Assembly: GCA_902780635.1 (NCBI GenBank)
Contig: CACZGH010000006.1
Span: 1 to 64,000, forward strand
Origin: an uncultured Prevotellaceae bacterium
GTDB lineage: Bacteria; Bacteroidota; Bacteroidia; Bacteroidales; Bacteroidaceae
DNA length: 64,000 bases
Direction of reading: 5' to 3'
How positions within the stretch are numbered: position 1 is the stretch's first letter; each line of letters starts with the position of its first letter. The position numbers were made by a program, and so were the translations under genes. A model generated the notes under the pieces. It searched no databases. It was not told the DNA's origin and saw only the letters and a list, made by a program, of their open reading frames with translations. Below, piece after piece: positions 49,650 through 57,917 of the stretch.

Positions 49650-51839
49650 ATGAATAAGAAACTGAAATTTGCATACGGCTATGTGCTGGCTTTCGCATCG
49701 CTCATCATCATCAGCTATGTGATGTTCATGGGGCTTACCTACCTCACAGGAGGTGACATGCCAAAGGCGGGCATCATCACAGGTGTGTTTACGGCACTCC
49801 TCGCACTGGGGTGTATCTCCCTGCAGCGACTCAAAGCCACCGCCGACCATTTCAGGAGAAATGTCGGTATAGAACGGGTGTTGCTACCTCTCTTCGCACT
49901 CCTCTGTGTGGTGGCATTCATCCCTTTCTCCCATTTTTGGACTGTCAGGGCACACAACGATGAGATCGTCTCTGCTTTTCAGGAGGCTGTCACGGCCTCC
50001 AGGACCATGTTTGACGAATACGATGACTATGCCCGCCAACGTATCGACTCTTATCGCAGCAGTCTTAAAAAGTCATTGCGCACAGGCAAACTGGCAGCCC
50101 GTGGCTTCAAAGCCAACACACTGGGTAAGGTGAGCGGGGGCGACACCATCATGCTCAACAACATGGTGAGGACCCTGCAACTGCAACTGCTGCCGGCAGA
50201 GAATGACAGTGTGAGAAGCGAGGCTACGGAATGGCTGAGCAAAGCGGAAGAGGGCAGTTCTGTGTGGAATGTGTTCCTGCTGGGCAATATCAGGATGATA
50301 CAGCAGGCCGTGGACACTTGGCAACAGACGATGGAAAGAGCCGCTGGCAGTGCCCTCTCCAATGAGGATTTGCAGCAAGACGAGAACGGCACCGCTTACA
50401 AGGGCACCCAATATCTGGTGGCTGCTGAGAAACTCAGCCAGGTCAGCGCCCGCTGTCAGAAAATGCAGTTTCCACTGCCGCTTGCATGGCTCATAGGATT
50501 GGTCTGCTTCCCACTTCTTTTCCTGCCTTATCTGATACAGGAACGCCATACCAAGTCACGTGAGACACTGACAGGGGGAATTGGCCGGCAGGCACCCTCT
50601 GACACTGATCACGACTATGACAATATACACCATATCGTGCTCTACAACGAGGTGTCCATCCCCAAGGGCAAGGCAAGTTTGCATGCCTCAACCCAACTAG
50701 AGCAATGGCGTGACCGATTGTCGGAGAGCGATGACCAGTATCAGATGATACAGACATTGACCGAAGAGGGGATGACCCGTGACGAACTGCTGCAGTTGCT
50801 GCACCAGGACTGCAACCTGCTCGATGCGGCCACGGTGAAACAGTGTATCGACACAGGACTTTTCACCAAGGAGCAACTCATCGAGGCCAATGAGTATGTA
50901 GACGGTTTTGTAGACATGCTCGGCACCCCCATGAGAGATGTGCTGCCTACAGACAAGCATATCGAGTCGCTGGACGGCATGAGTACCGAGTTCTATTTCT
51001 GGGGCATCCCTTCCTCTGGCAAGACTTGCGCCATCGGCGTGGTGATCAACGCCGCACAGGAGGGTTCGGTGGCCGATAACGTGACAGTGCTTGGTGACTG
51101 CCAGGGATATGACTATCTCTCCGAACTGATGTCGATCTTCACCGGCAACCGTGAGCTCTGTGTGTTGCCGGGACGTACACCGGTGGATGCCAATTTCGCC
51201 ATGCGTCTCAATATGACCGACTATAAGGGATTGGTACACCCTGTCACGCTCATCGACATGGCGGGTGAGCTTTTCTGCTATCTCTATTGGAGAGAAAACC
51301 AACTCACACAGCATTTCACCCGTCAGCATGAAAAGGCTTTTGAGTCGTTTAATAATATCTTGGTGGGGAATAAGACCAATAGCCGTAAGTTCCATTTCTT
51401 CATCATCGAGTATGGAGCGGAAAAGAAGAAGTACAAAGGGCAGACGCAGGACGAGTATCTGACGTGCGGACTGCGCCACCTGGAAGAGTCGGGCGTGTTG
51501 CAAGATGCCACCGACGGCATCTGTATCATCGTCACCAAATACGACCATGTGTTCACACGCATCCAGGAGGGTGAGGACATCAACAATCACCTCTCCGACT
51601 TCCTCTACCGCAACTATGGCGGCTTCCTCACACTGCTCAGACAGTATTGCAAGAAATATGAGATAGCAGGTGGCTTCATGCCCGACCCGGTGCCTTTCTG
51701 CATTGGTGAGGTCTGCTTCAAAAACTACTGCCGCATCTCCACCGAATATGCCAAGGACATCGTGAAGATTATCCTCCGCGAGTCGAAAAGCTTCAGCAAA
51801 GGAAAAATTGCACGTCTGGAGGCTCAGCTCCGGCAATAA
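49650..51839 (+). CDS. Membrane-anchored GTPase-like P-loop protein
   Basis: A 729-residue membrane protein. Three N-terminal helices (about 8-30, 38-58, 75-95) and one more (about 285-305) enclose an extracytoplasmic helical domain (about 100-280). The cytoplasmic part begins with a helical linker (about 350-430), then a P-loop GTPase-like domain: YFWGIPSSGKTCAIG (Walker A, residues 452-459), TLIDMAGE (switch II D536-x-x-G539) and CIIVTKYDHV (residues 629-632, a T-K-x-D form of the guanine-binding motif). All key GTPase motifs are therefore present. It starts 4 bp after the transpeptidase gene. It could report the state of the envelope to the enzymes, or gate them, through GTP hydrolysis; this is inferred. 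Confidence 0.78.
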   Translation: MNKKLKFAYGYVLAFASLIIISYVMFMGLTYLTGGDMPKAGIITGVFTALLALGCISLQRLKATADHFRRNVGIERVLLPLFALLCVVAFIPFSHFWTVRAHNDEIVSAFQEAVTASRTMFDEYDDYARQRIDSYRSSLKKSLRTGKLAARGFKANTLGKVSGGDTIMLNNMVRTLQLQLLPAENDSVRSEATEWLSKAEEGSSVWNVFLLGNIRMIQQAVDTWQQTMERAAGSALSNEDLQQDENGTAYKGTQYLVAAEKLSQVSARCQKMQFPLPLAWLIGLVCFPLLFLPYLIQERHTKSRETLTGGIGRQAPSDTDHDYDNIHHIVLYNEVSIPKGKASLHASTQLEQWRDRLSESDDQYQMIQTLTEEGMTRDELLQLLHQDCNLLDAATVKQCIDTGLFTKEQLIEANEYVDGFVDMLGTPMRDVLPTDKHIESLDGMSTEFYFWGIPSSGKTCAIGVVINAAQEGSVADNVTVLGDCQGYDYLSELMSIFTGNRELCVLPGRTPVDANFAMRLNMTDYKGLVHPVTLIDMAGELFCYLYWRENQLTQHFTRQHEKAFESFNNILVGNKTNSRKFHFFIIEYGAEKKKYKGQTQDEYLTCGLRHLEESGVLQDATDGICIIVTKYDHVFTRIQEGEDINNHLSDFLYRNYGGFLTLLRQYCKKYEIAGGFMPDPVPFCIGEVCFKNYCRISTEYAKDIVKIILRESKSFSKGKIARLEAQLRQ

Positions 51840-51893
51840 TCCTGCTACGACATTCATTTTATTTCATCACCCCATTTATCCATCCCATCTACA

Positions 51894-52808
51894 ATGAAAC
51901 TCCAATTATACCAACAGACCATCAGAAACGGTGAGGACCATCAGGCCATCTATCATGGCAGCGAAGCCTCGCAAGGTATCCTCGACATACGCCTCGGAAG
52001 TCTTTTTGCACTGCCAGCCTCTTTCAGCGACACCCTCACCATGTTGTCATTTAGTGACAAAGGATACTACCTCTATGTCATCAAACCGCTCTTCTCCAGA
52101 GTCGGTGACTATAAGGCTTTGATTGTCTTTGTACCCCAGCAGATAGCACGTACAGCCGCTCCCGACCTGGGACGTTTGGTCAGTGGCATGACAGCATGTC
52201 TGACAGCGGGCAAAGACCCCTCTCTCCTGTCTCGTTTCTTTGAGAAAGACTATCAGCAGGAGAATCTGCACTTTGGTCCCGTGAAGAAAACCGACCGTTA
52301 CGCATGGCGGATTGATGGCAAGGGGATGCCATTGGGCGCGGTGGGTGATCTGTTGGGCGTCTCGGTGCTGCAAACTTGCTATATGAGGTATGCGGGAGTG
52401 TTTTTTGTGGATGCCGCTCATCAGAAGATGATACGTGAGGGCGTGATGGCTGATCTCTCCCAGGAGAAGCTGGCGCCACCAGCATGGTCGTTGTGGCTCC
52501 TCGACCCCAGTTCGCCGTCGCCCTTCGCTTCGTCAAAGTCGGCGCAAGTGGAAAAACGGACGAAGGCCAAGGGGAAATTCCGTATCTCACCCAAGTTCAT
52601 CGCAGGATTGGTGGTCGGCTTGCTCTTAGGCGGAGGCATCGGATGGGTGACCAAGGCATTGCTTACCGACGATATGTCCACACCACCTGTGGAGCCGTCA
52701 ATCGTGCAACCCGTCGACAGCATTGATGAAGCATGGGTCGACACCCTCGCCGAGGACACCTTGCCCATGGACACCCTTCTCACCGAAACGTCGGAGCCGA
52801 TACTATAG
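51894..52808 (+). CDS. Single-pass membrane protein with cytoplasmic domain (unknown)
   Basis: A 304-residue protein I do not recognise. Residues 1-about 195 form a folded cytoplasmic domain with alternating strands (YYLYVIKPLF, ALIVFVPQQI). A basic linker (about 215-235) precedes one membrane helix (FIAGLVVGLLLGGGIGWV, about 240-257). The extracytoplasmic tail is short and acidic with repeated D-T-L (DTLAEDTLPMDTLL). The topology (cytoplasmic N-terminus, single helix) is like that of the transpeptidase two genes upstream, so its N-terminal domain could contact the same GTPases. Fifth gene of the cluster, 54 bp after the membrane GTPase. Confidence 0.7.
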   Translation: MKLQLYQQTIRNGEDHQAIYHGSEASQGILDIRLGSLFALPASFSDTLTMLSFSDKGYYLYVIKPLFSRVGDYKALIVFVPQQIARTAAPDLGRLVSGMTACLTAGKDPSLLSRFFEKDYQQENLHFGPVKKTDRYAWRIDGKGMPLGAVGDLLGVSVLQTCYMRYAGVFFVDAAHQKMIREGVMADLSQEKLAPPAWSLWLLDPSSPSPFASSKSAQVEKRTKAKGKFRISPKFIAGLVVGLLLGGGIGWVTKALLTDDMSTPPVEPSIVQPVDSIDEAWVDTLAEDTLPMDTLLTETSEPIL

Positions 52809-52832
52809 TACCCTTATTCCTTCCTTCAGAAA

Positions 52833-53711
52833 ATGAAAAGATTGATCAAAACCTCCATATTGATTGTTGTTGCCGTCGTGGCTGTCGGCTCAGTAGCTTA
52901 TTATGCGAAGACACGGCTTGACCCGCCTGTAGACTTACCCATGGGCAGCCAGTTTGTGCCGGCTGTGGAAAGGGAAATCGACATGATCAGCACGTCATCC
53001 AATGAAATCACTCTCAATCGTCAGTTTTTCAAAGTGCACCACTTCATCTGTTTTCTCGCCGACAACCAGCGAGTCAGTCCAGAGGAGGCCGACGCACTGA
53101 AAGAAAAACTGGCTAAGAAGTATGTGCCGGGGTTCGTACACAACTGTTTGCTCACATTCCGGCACACCACCTGGAGCGCGTCGGATATGAAAGCGATACA
53201 AAATAGGGTGGCGATGATGAAGAAAGTGGTCAAGAGTGACGGGTCAAGGGTGGTCGCCCGCGGCTCTTCAATTAATAGTCAGCTCGACAGCGTTTTCAAT
53301 GTGACACAGCGCTATGAGGAGGCCAAGCAACTGGCTTATAACCCACGCTTTGTCAATCTGGACAATGCACGAAAGAAAATCAGCAGGGCCAACTCATACC
53401 GGCATCATGACTACCTCAAATACAACATATCACTCTGTGACAGTCTGATGCGATTGCCTGCCAAACTGGAAAACGCTCATTACGACCGGCTGAAAGCGAG
53501 GGTGGATTTGTTGCAGTATTACCGCAGCAGGTCGGAAGAGGAGTATGACAGCCTCTATATTCAAGTGTTCGGAGATATACAGCTGTATGCCGACAGTGCC
53601 AGCTTTGTCTATGGTACCTCAAGGAGTGTCAGCGACCTCAAGTCCGATGCCCGCGACTATGCCGTCAAGGCAAAGGCCTACTATAAAGTCAGCGACTGGC
53701 TGTCGTTCTGA
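52833..53711 (+). CDS. Membrane-anchored extracytoplasmic helical protein (unknown)
   Basis: A 292-residue protein with an uncleaved N-terminal membrane helix (LIKTSILIVVAVVAVGSVAYY) and a mostly helical, Lys/Arg- and Ser-rich extracytoplasmic domain with no recognised family. Long amphipathic segments (for example YEEAKQLAYNPRFVNLDNAR and SEEEYDSLYIQVFGDIQLYA) suggest a helical bundle or coiled coil, perhaps a scaffold for the transpeptidase and SEDS partners. It begins 24 bp after its neighbour and is the last gene of the cluster; the next gene converges 48 bp away. Confidence 0.65.
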   Translation: MKRLIKTSILIVVAVVAVGSVAYYAKTRLDPPVDLPMGSQFVPAVEREIDMISTSSNEITLNRQFFKVHHFICFLADNQRVSPEEADALKEKLAKKYVPGFVHNCLLTFRHTTWSASDMKAIQNRVAMMKKVVKSDGSRVVARGSSINSQLDSVFNVTQRYEEAKQLAYNPRFVNLDNARKKISRANSYRHHDYLKYNISLCDSLMRLPAKLENAHYDRLKARVDLLQYYRSRSEEEYDSLYIQVFGDIQLYADSASFVYGTSRSVSDLKSDARDYAVKAKAYYKVSDWLSF

Positions 53712-53759
53712 GTTGAACACTTCTCCATAACTTATTGAATTTGAGGGGAAAGATAGTAC

Positions 53760-54179
53760 TTATTCATCACCCTCTTTGTTGTCATAGTATCCAGCCTCGT
53801 AGCCTTCTTCATAGCCGAGTTGGAACTCCTTGCGTTGCTTGCCTTTGTAAGGACAACTGTCATCGTACTGTCCACCCCATCCATTTTCCATCACCGCATC
53901 TTCTTCGCCGTCATCATATCCTTCATCATATCCCTCCTCGTAATAGCGTGATAGGATGGTGGGCTCCTCCTTTTTGACATTAGATGGTTCAGGAACAGTC
54001 AATGTATCTGGGGAGTAGGTTGGCGTTTGGTATACCGTTATGGGATCAACGATATCTTCTTCCTGTTGCACTGGTTGCTCATTTTGGTTAGAACTACAAG
54101 CCATGAAGAGCAAACCTGTCAACAGCATCATGGCTGTAGACAGTATGCCTGTTTGATGATATGAGTTTTCTTTCAGCAT
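53760..54179 (-). CDS. Acidic lipoprotein of sigma-factor cassette
   Basis: A 139-residue lipoprotein (lipobox LLFMACSS). The mature part is Pro/Thr/Glu-rich, then carries GY-acidic repeats (YEEGYDEGYDDGEED, later LGYEEGYEAGYYD) and a Cys-containing YDDSCPYKG. Such GYxxGY patterns are seen in small envelope proteins of Bacteroidetes; the function is unknown. It overlaps the upstream gene by 7 bp, so it is the last gene of the sigma-factor transcript and perhaps its sensor or output. Confidence 0.75.
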   Translation of the reverse strand: MLKENSYHQTGILSTAMMLLTGLLFMACSSNQNEQPVQQEEDIVDPITVYQTPTYSPDTLTVPEPSNVKKEEPTILSRYYEEGYDEGYDDGEEDAVMENGWGGQYDDSCPYKGKQRKEFQLGYEEGYEAGYYDNKEGDE

Positions 54180-54610
54180 TCGTTTGTTTGTCCGTTATCT
54201 ATTCGTAGCACTTTGCCTAGGGTTCTCTTTTGTAAATGCAGAATGTCTTGGATATTACTGATGATACTCATCATGCCGAGGCTCATCAACAAGGCGAGGA
54301 CGGTGGATAGAATGACGCGGGAGTTCTCGGCGAGCCACAGGAGAATGCCTGATTGCACATGAAAGGTGAACAGGGGGATTCCGGCAGGCAAGGAGAGAAC
54401 AAAAGCCAAGGTGATGGCTCCGCTCACGACACCAACAGCAAAAGCGATGACCATAGCCATTTTATAGCGACGGATAGTAGCCTCCTGATGCTGACGAACG
54501 AACTCTACAGCATCGAGCCGTCGGGTGAGGGCAGCCATGAAGTCGGCGTTGTCATCGAAATGTGGTTTCTGGGCGAGGAACAGTTCCTCAAGTGCTTTGT
54601 CTTTGCTCAT
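54173..54610 (-). CDS. Putative membrane anti-sigma factor
   Basis: A 145-residue protein. The cytoplasmic N-terminus (residues 1-48; KALEELFLAQKPHFDDNADF then MAALTRRLDAVEFV) resembles anti-sigma-type segments. Two or three membrane helices follow (about 50-70, 90-122), and the C-terminus is short and charged. It overlaps the sigma factor gene by four bases (ATGA), the usual arrangement of a sigma/anti-sigma pair. It lacks a recognised ZAS zinc motif, so the anti-sigma role rests on topology and position. Confidence 0.7.
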   Translation of the reverse strand: MSKDKALEELFLAQKPHFDDNADFMAALTRRLDAVEFVRQHQEATIRRYKMAMVIAFAVGVVSGAITLAFVLSLPAGIPLFTFHVQSGILLWLAENSRVILSTVLALLMSLGMMSIISNIQDILHLQKRTLGKVLRIDNGQTNEC

Positions 54611-55083
54611 AACTTCAGTCTTGCTTTAAGTTTGTCACGGCCCCGGGAGAGTTGTTTCTTCACAGCATCCTCTGCGGTGTCGGTAATAGCGGCTATCTCT
54701 TTGATGTCGTAGCCGTTGAGGTAATAGAGGGTGATGGCCGAACGTTCCTTGGGTGGCAGGGTTCGCAGGGCGAGATAGAGGTCTTGGTGCTCGAAACTGC
54801 TTTCTGCTGATTGGCTGCTGACAACCTTTCGTGCTTCGTCGAGCGTGTCTATCGTCCGGCAACTCGCCTTGTGGTTGAGAAACGTGTTGTAGGCAATCTT
54901 GAAGATCCATGAGTGGAACCGCCCCTTCTCCTGGTAGCCCGCCGAAGAGAGGTAGGCCTTCACCAGCGAGTCCTGCGCCAGGTCGTCGGCATCGCTCTTG
55001 TTGCCACAGCAGAGAGCGAGCAAGAAGCCACGGAGGGCCTCCTGCTCACGCTCTACCAGGGCTATGAATGCGTCGCGTGTCAC
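54607..55083 (-). CDS. RNA polymerase sigma-70 (ECF-type) factor
   Basis: A 158-residue ECF-type sigma factor. I use the GTG at 55083, whose GTGA overlaps the stop of the upstream gene; longer reading leads into antisense-like sequence. Region 2 is DADDLAQDSLVKAYLSSAGY then FHSWIFKIAYNTFLNHKA (about 30-75), and region 4 is LRTLPPKERSAITLYYLNGY then IKEIAAITDTAEDAVKKQ (about 103-145). It directs polymerase to a dedicated promoter set, probably envelope genes. Confidence 0.93.
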   Translation of the reverse strand: MTRDAFIALVEREQEALRGFLLALCCGNKSDADDLAQDSLVKAYLSSAGYQEKGRFHSWIFKIAYNTFLNHKASCRTIDTLDEARKVVSSQSAESSFEHQDLYLALRTLPPKERSAITLYYLNGYDIKEIAAITDTAEDAVKKQLSRGRDKLKARLKL

Positions 55084-55541
55084 TTGCTGTTGGCTTGTGC
55101 TGTCAGTAGCTGTTCTTCTGCCTCCATCTCCTTGGCGAGCATCTTCTTGCCCATGTAATAACTGATGAGGAAGGCGATGCCGATGGCCAGCATTACGAAA
55201 CCAAAACATGAGGCTGTCAGAATGTCGGCAGGATTGTACCCCCCAACAAGACCCATGTAGGTACCCAATCCTATTAATACAAGCCCTAACAGCGCGGAGA
55301 TGCATCCCCATAGCAGTTTGGTGAGCAACTTCTCCTTCAGCAGTTTTTTCTTTGGGGATATCTTCTTCATCAGTTCCTCGATATCCATTTCCGGATTCTT
55401 CTCAATGGCCGCCAGCATAATTTCAGTACGCTTGTTGGTATCATTCATCTTCTTGCGGATGCCAAACCAGGCGAGCAGGATGGGAAGCACGCATCCACAG
55501 GCGATGGGTACTAAAATCGGGACTAAATCTATTACGTTCAT
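55080..55541 (-). CDS. DUF6249 membrane protein
   Basis: A 153-residue membrane protein with the usual DUF6249 pattern: N-terminal helix (LVPILVPIACGCVLPILLAW), a charged middle with EKNPEMDIEELMKKISPKKK, two further helices (about 75-95, 108-128) and a Gln/Glu-rich tail. DUF6249 proteins are regularly found beside ECF sigma factors in Bacteroidetes. It is the first gene of the cassette, and its TGA stop overlaps the sigma factor GTG start. Confidence 0.88.
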   Translation of the reverse strand: MNVIDLVPILVPIACGCVLPILLAWFGIRKKMNDTNKRTEIMLAAIEKNPEMDIEELMKKISPKKKLLKEKLLTKLLWGCISALLGLVLIGLGTYMGLVGGYNPADILTASCFGFVMLAIGIAFLISYYMGKKMLAKEMEAEEQLLTAQANSK

Positions 55542-55750
55542 AATACTTTATGTTTTTATTGTTAAACTTCTGTTTTCTTGAACCGATTCATATACATAAC
55601 AGTCAAGGAAAGCAAAAGGTGACGTCGGAGGGAAGTTTTTTTGCAATAGGCCGTACTAACATAGTCTTCCAAAAGGCTAAAGCGGATTCTTCTCACCATG
55701 ACAGGTATCGATAATGTCTCCGATGACGCACACTGCTGTACAAAGATAAC

Positions 55751-55776
55751 AAAAAAAACTCCATATTAATGGAGTT
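55751..55776 (-). terminator. Rho-independent terminator of lipocalin gene
   Basis: On the minus strand AACTCCAT pairs with ATGGAGTT around a 4-base loop and is followed by a run of T (the A-run from 55751). It lies 24 bp after the stop at 55800. Confidence 0.85.
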
Positions 55777-55799
55777 GATGAAGAGATAATTGAGATCCT

Positions 55800-56201
55800 T
55801 TATTTGCGATAAAACTTTAGGTACTTACCTTTGCCGCCCCAGTGTTTGTCCGGAACTTCATCCCATTCCATTCTGTCTTTCGAAAAACTCACGATGTCAT
55901 ATTCATAGACCGTCTGCCCATAATAGGATTCTATGTTCAAGAGATTCAAGGTGATGCGACTTCCATTGATTTCGTATCTGAATGATTTTGTGGCATACGG
56001 GCCAGTGCCTGTCCCGTCAGGGTTGAAGGTGTATTGCCACATGTCGGCTGTGTCTGCATCATTGGGATTCTTGCTTTGATGACTCGCTTCCCATTCACCA
56101 ATCAACGATAATGAATTGACAGCATCATTGTCATCATCACTGCTGCATCCTGACAGCAACAACAGGAGCACTCCAATACTCAATAGCTTTCTTATCGACA
56201 T
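55800..56201 (-). CDS. Lipocalin-like lipoprotein
   Basis: A 133-residue lipoprotein (lipobox LLLLSGCSS) with a Ser/Asp linker and a small beta-barrel-like domain starting LIGEWEASHQSKN and including MWQYTFNPDGTGTG, FRYEINGSRITLNLL and YLKFYRK. This is the Bacteroidetes lipocalin-like (DUF4923/5004-like) pattern. It is monocistronic and ends in a clear terminator. Ligand unknown. Confidence 0.82.
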   Translation of the reverse strand: MSIRKLLSIGVLLLLLSGCSSDDDNDAVNSLSLIGEWEASHQSKNPNDADTADMWQYTFNPDGTGTGPYATKSFRYEINGSRITLNLLNIESYYGQTVYEYDIVSFSKDRMEWDEVPDKHWGGKGKYLKFYRK

Positions 56202-56332
56202 TTTTGTTGGTGTTATAGTAGTTGATTGATACTATTTTTATAATACAGCAATTGCCCAATCCTTGTATGGACTACTGTTAAAAATGGCATCATATAGAAT
56301 AATAGTTGCTTGATGTTGTGTCATGTGGCTTT

Positions 56333-57880
56333 TTATATCCCTCTCTCAGCCCAGTCGCTTCTATCCAGGTTTCTGTATCCAATGGCTTCCGCAATATGAG
56401 TGGCACCCACTTTTTCGCTGCCGTCGAGGTCGGCGATGGTGCGGGCCACTTTCAGAATACGGTTGTAGGCGCGGGCGGAGAGTTTCAGACGTTCCATACC
56501 CATGCGCAGCAACTGCAGCGACTGTGCGTCGGGTTCTGCGTAGTGGTGTATCATGCGCTCGGTCATCTGGGCGTTGCAGTGCACGCCACGGATGTTTTTG
56601 AAGCGCTCTTCCTGCACACTGCGGGCTTTGATGACACGCTCGCGGATGGCTGATGAGGGTTCGCCGGGCGCAGCCTTGGAGATATCGTCGAAACTCAAAG
56701 CCGAGATCTCACACTGGATGTCGATACGGTCAAGCAGAGGACCGCTCACTTTGCTCATATAACGCTGTATTTGGCCAGGGGTGCAAACACAATGATGGGT
56801 GGGGTCGCCGTAGTAGCCACAGGGACAGGGGTTCATGGAGGCGACAAACATAAACGAGCAGGGAAACTCCACCGTGTACTTGGCACGGGCAATGGTGATT
56901 TTGCGGTCTTCCAGTGGCTGGCGTAGCACCTCTAAGGTCTGTTTGGAAAATTCGGTCAACTCATCTAGGAACAGCACCCCATTGTGGGCCAGTGACACCT
57001 CTCCCGGCTGGGCGTTGGACGTGCCACCGCATAAGCCTGCTTGTGTGATGGTGTGATGCGGACTGCGAAACGGCCGTTGGGAGATGAGCGACGTGTCGCG
57101 GCTCAGTTTGCCGGCCACGGAGTAAATTTGTGTGGTCTCCAAACTCTCATACAGTGACAACGGCGGCAAAATGCTGGGCAGACGTTTGGCCATCATCGAC
57201 TTGCCCGCTCCCGGCGGACCAATCATGATGAGGTTGTGTCCACCAGCGGCGGCCACCTCCAAGGCACGCTTCACGTTCTCCTGACCGCGCACGTCGGCGT
57301 AGTCGAGGTCGAAGTGGTACTGATGCTCGTAAAACTCTTTGCGGGTGTCTACGTTGACAGGATCAAAAGACTTGGTGCCACTGAGCAACTGTATCACCTC
57401 GGTGAGGTTACGCATGCCGTACACCTCTAAGTTGTTGACCACTGCGGCTTCACGGGCGTTGTCGATGGGTACGATGAGTGTTTTGAATTTCTCTTTGCGG
57501 GCACGAATGGCGATAGGCAGCGCGGCGCGGATGGGCTTCAACTGGCCGTCAAGGCCCAGCTCTCCCACCATCATATACTCTTGCAGATGGTCTGACGGCA
57601 GATTGCCATTGGCGGCAAGGATGCCGATGGCGATGGGCAAGTCATAACTGCTGCCCTCCTTGCGGATGTCGGCGGGGGAGAGGTTGATGGTCAGGTTGGA
57701 GACGGGCATCTTGAAACCTACATTGGGCAGGGCGGCACAGATCCGGTCGTAGCTCTCACGCACGGCAGCGTCGGCCAGGCCTGACATGTGAAACATGACA
57801 CCACGCGTCATGTTGACTTCTATGGTGATGGTGGTGGCTTCTAAGCCCAAGACAGCGGCACTGAAGGTCTTTGCCAGCAT
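56333..57880 (-). CDS. YifB/ComM-family Mg-chelatase-like AAA ATPase
   Basis: A 515-residue AAA+ protein of the YifB/ComM family, a hexameric helicase-like ATPase that in naturally competent bacteria extends heteroduplexes during recombination. An N-terminal Lon-protease-like domain (LNLSPADIRKEGSSYDLPIA) precedes Walker A (MIGPPGAGKSMMAKRLPSIL) and Walker B (VLFLDELTEF), the zinc-like CPCGYYGDPTHHCVC and the C-terminal RILKVARTIADLDGSEKVG. Full family length, no damage. Confidence 0.95.
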   Translation of the reverse strand: MLAKTFSAAVLGLEATTITIEVNMTRGVMFHMSGLADAAVRESYDRICAALPNVGFKMPVSNLTINLSPADIRKEGSSYDLPIAIGILAANGNLPSDHLQEYMMVGELGLDGQLKPIRAALPIAIRARKEKFKTLIVPIDNAREAAVVNNLEVYGMRNLTEVIQLLSGTKSFDPVNVDTRKEFYEHQYHFDLDYADVRGQENVKRALEVAAAGGHNLIMIGPPGAGKSMMAKRLPSILPPLSLYESLETTQIYSVAGKLSRDTSLISQRPFRSPHHTITQAGLCGGTSNAQPGEVSLAHNGVLFLDELTEFSKQTLEVLRQPLEDRKITIARAKYTVEFPCSFMFVASMNPCPCGYYGDPTHHCVCTPGQIQRYMSKVSGPLLDRIDIQCEISALSFDDISKAAPGEPSSAIRERVIKARSVQEERFKNIRGVHCNAQMTERMIHHYAEPDAQSLQLLRMGMERLKLSARAYNRILKVARTIADLDGSEKVGATHIAEAIGYRNLDRSDWAERGI

Positions 57881-57917
57881 GGTGGTAGATTTTTAGCGTG
57901 TAGTGATAGGGAGTCTC

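Noticed and set aside
50697..51857. Long minus-strand open frame (386 codons) across the membrane GTPase gene
   Set aside because: It is antisense to a frame with intact Walker A, switch II and TKYD motifs, and its own translation shows no family pattern. GC-rich codon use leaves the opposite strand open.
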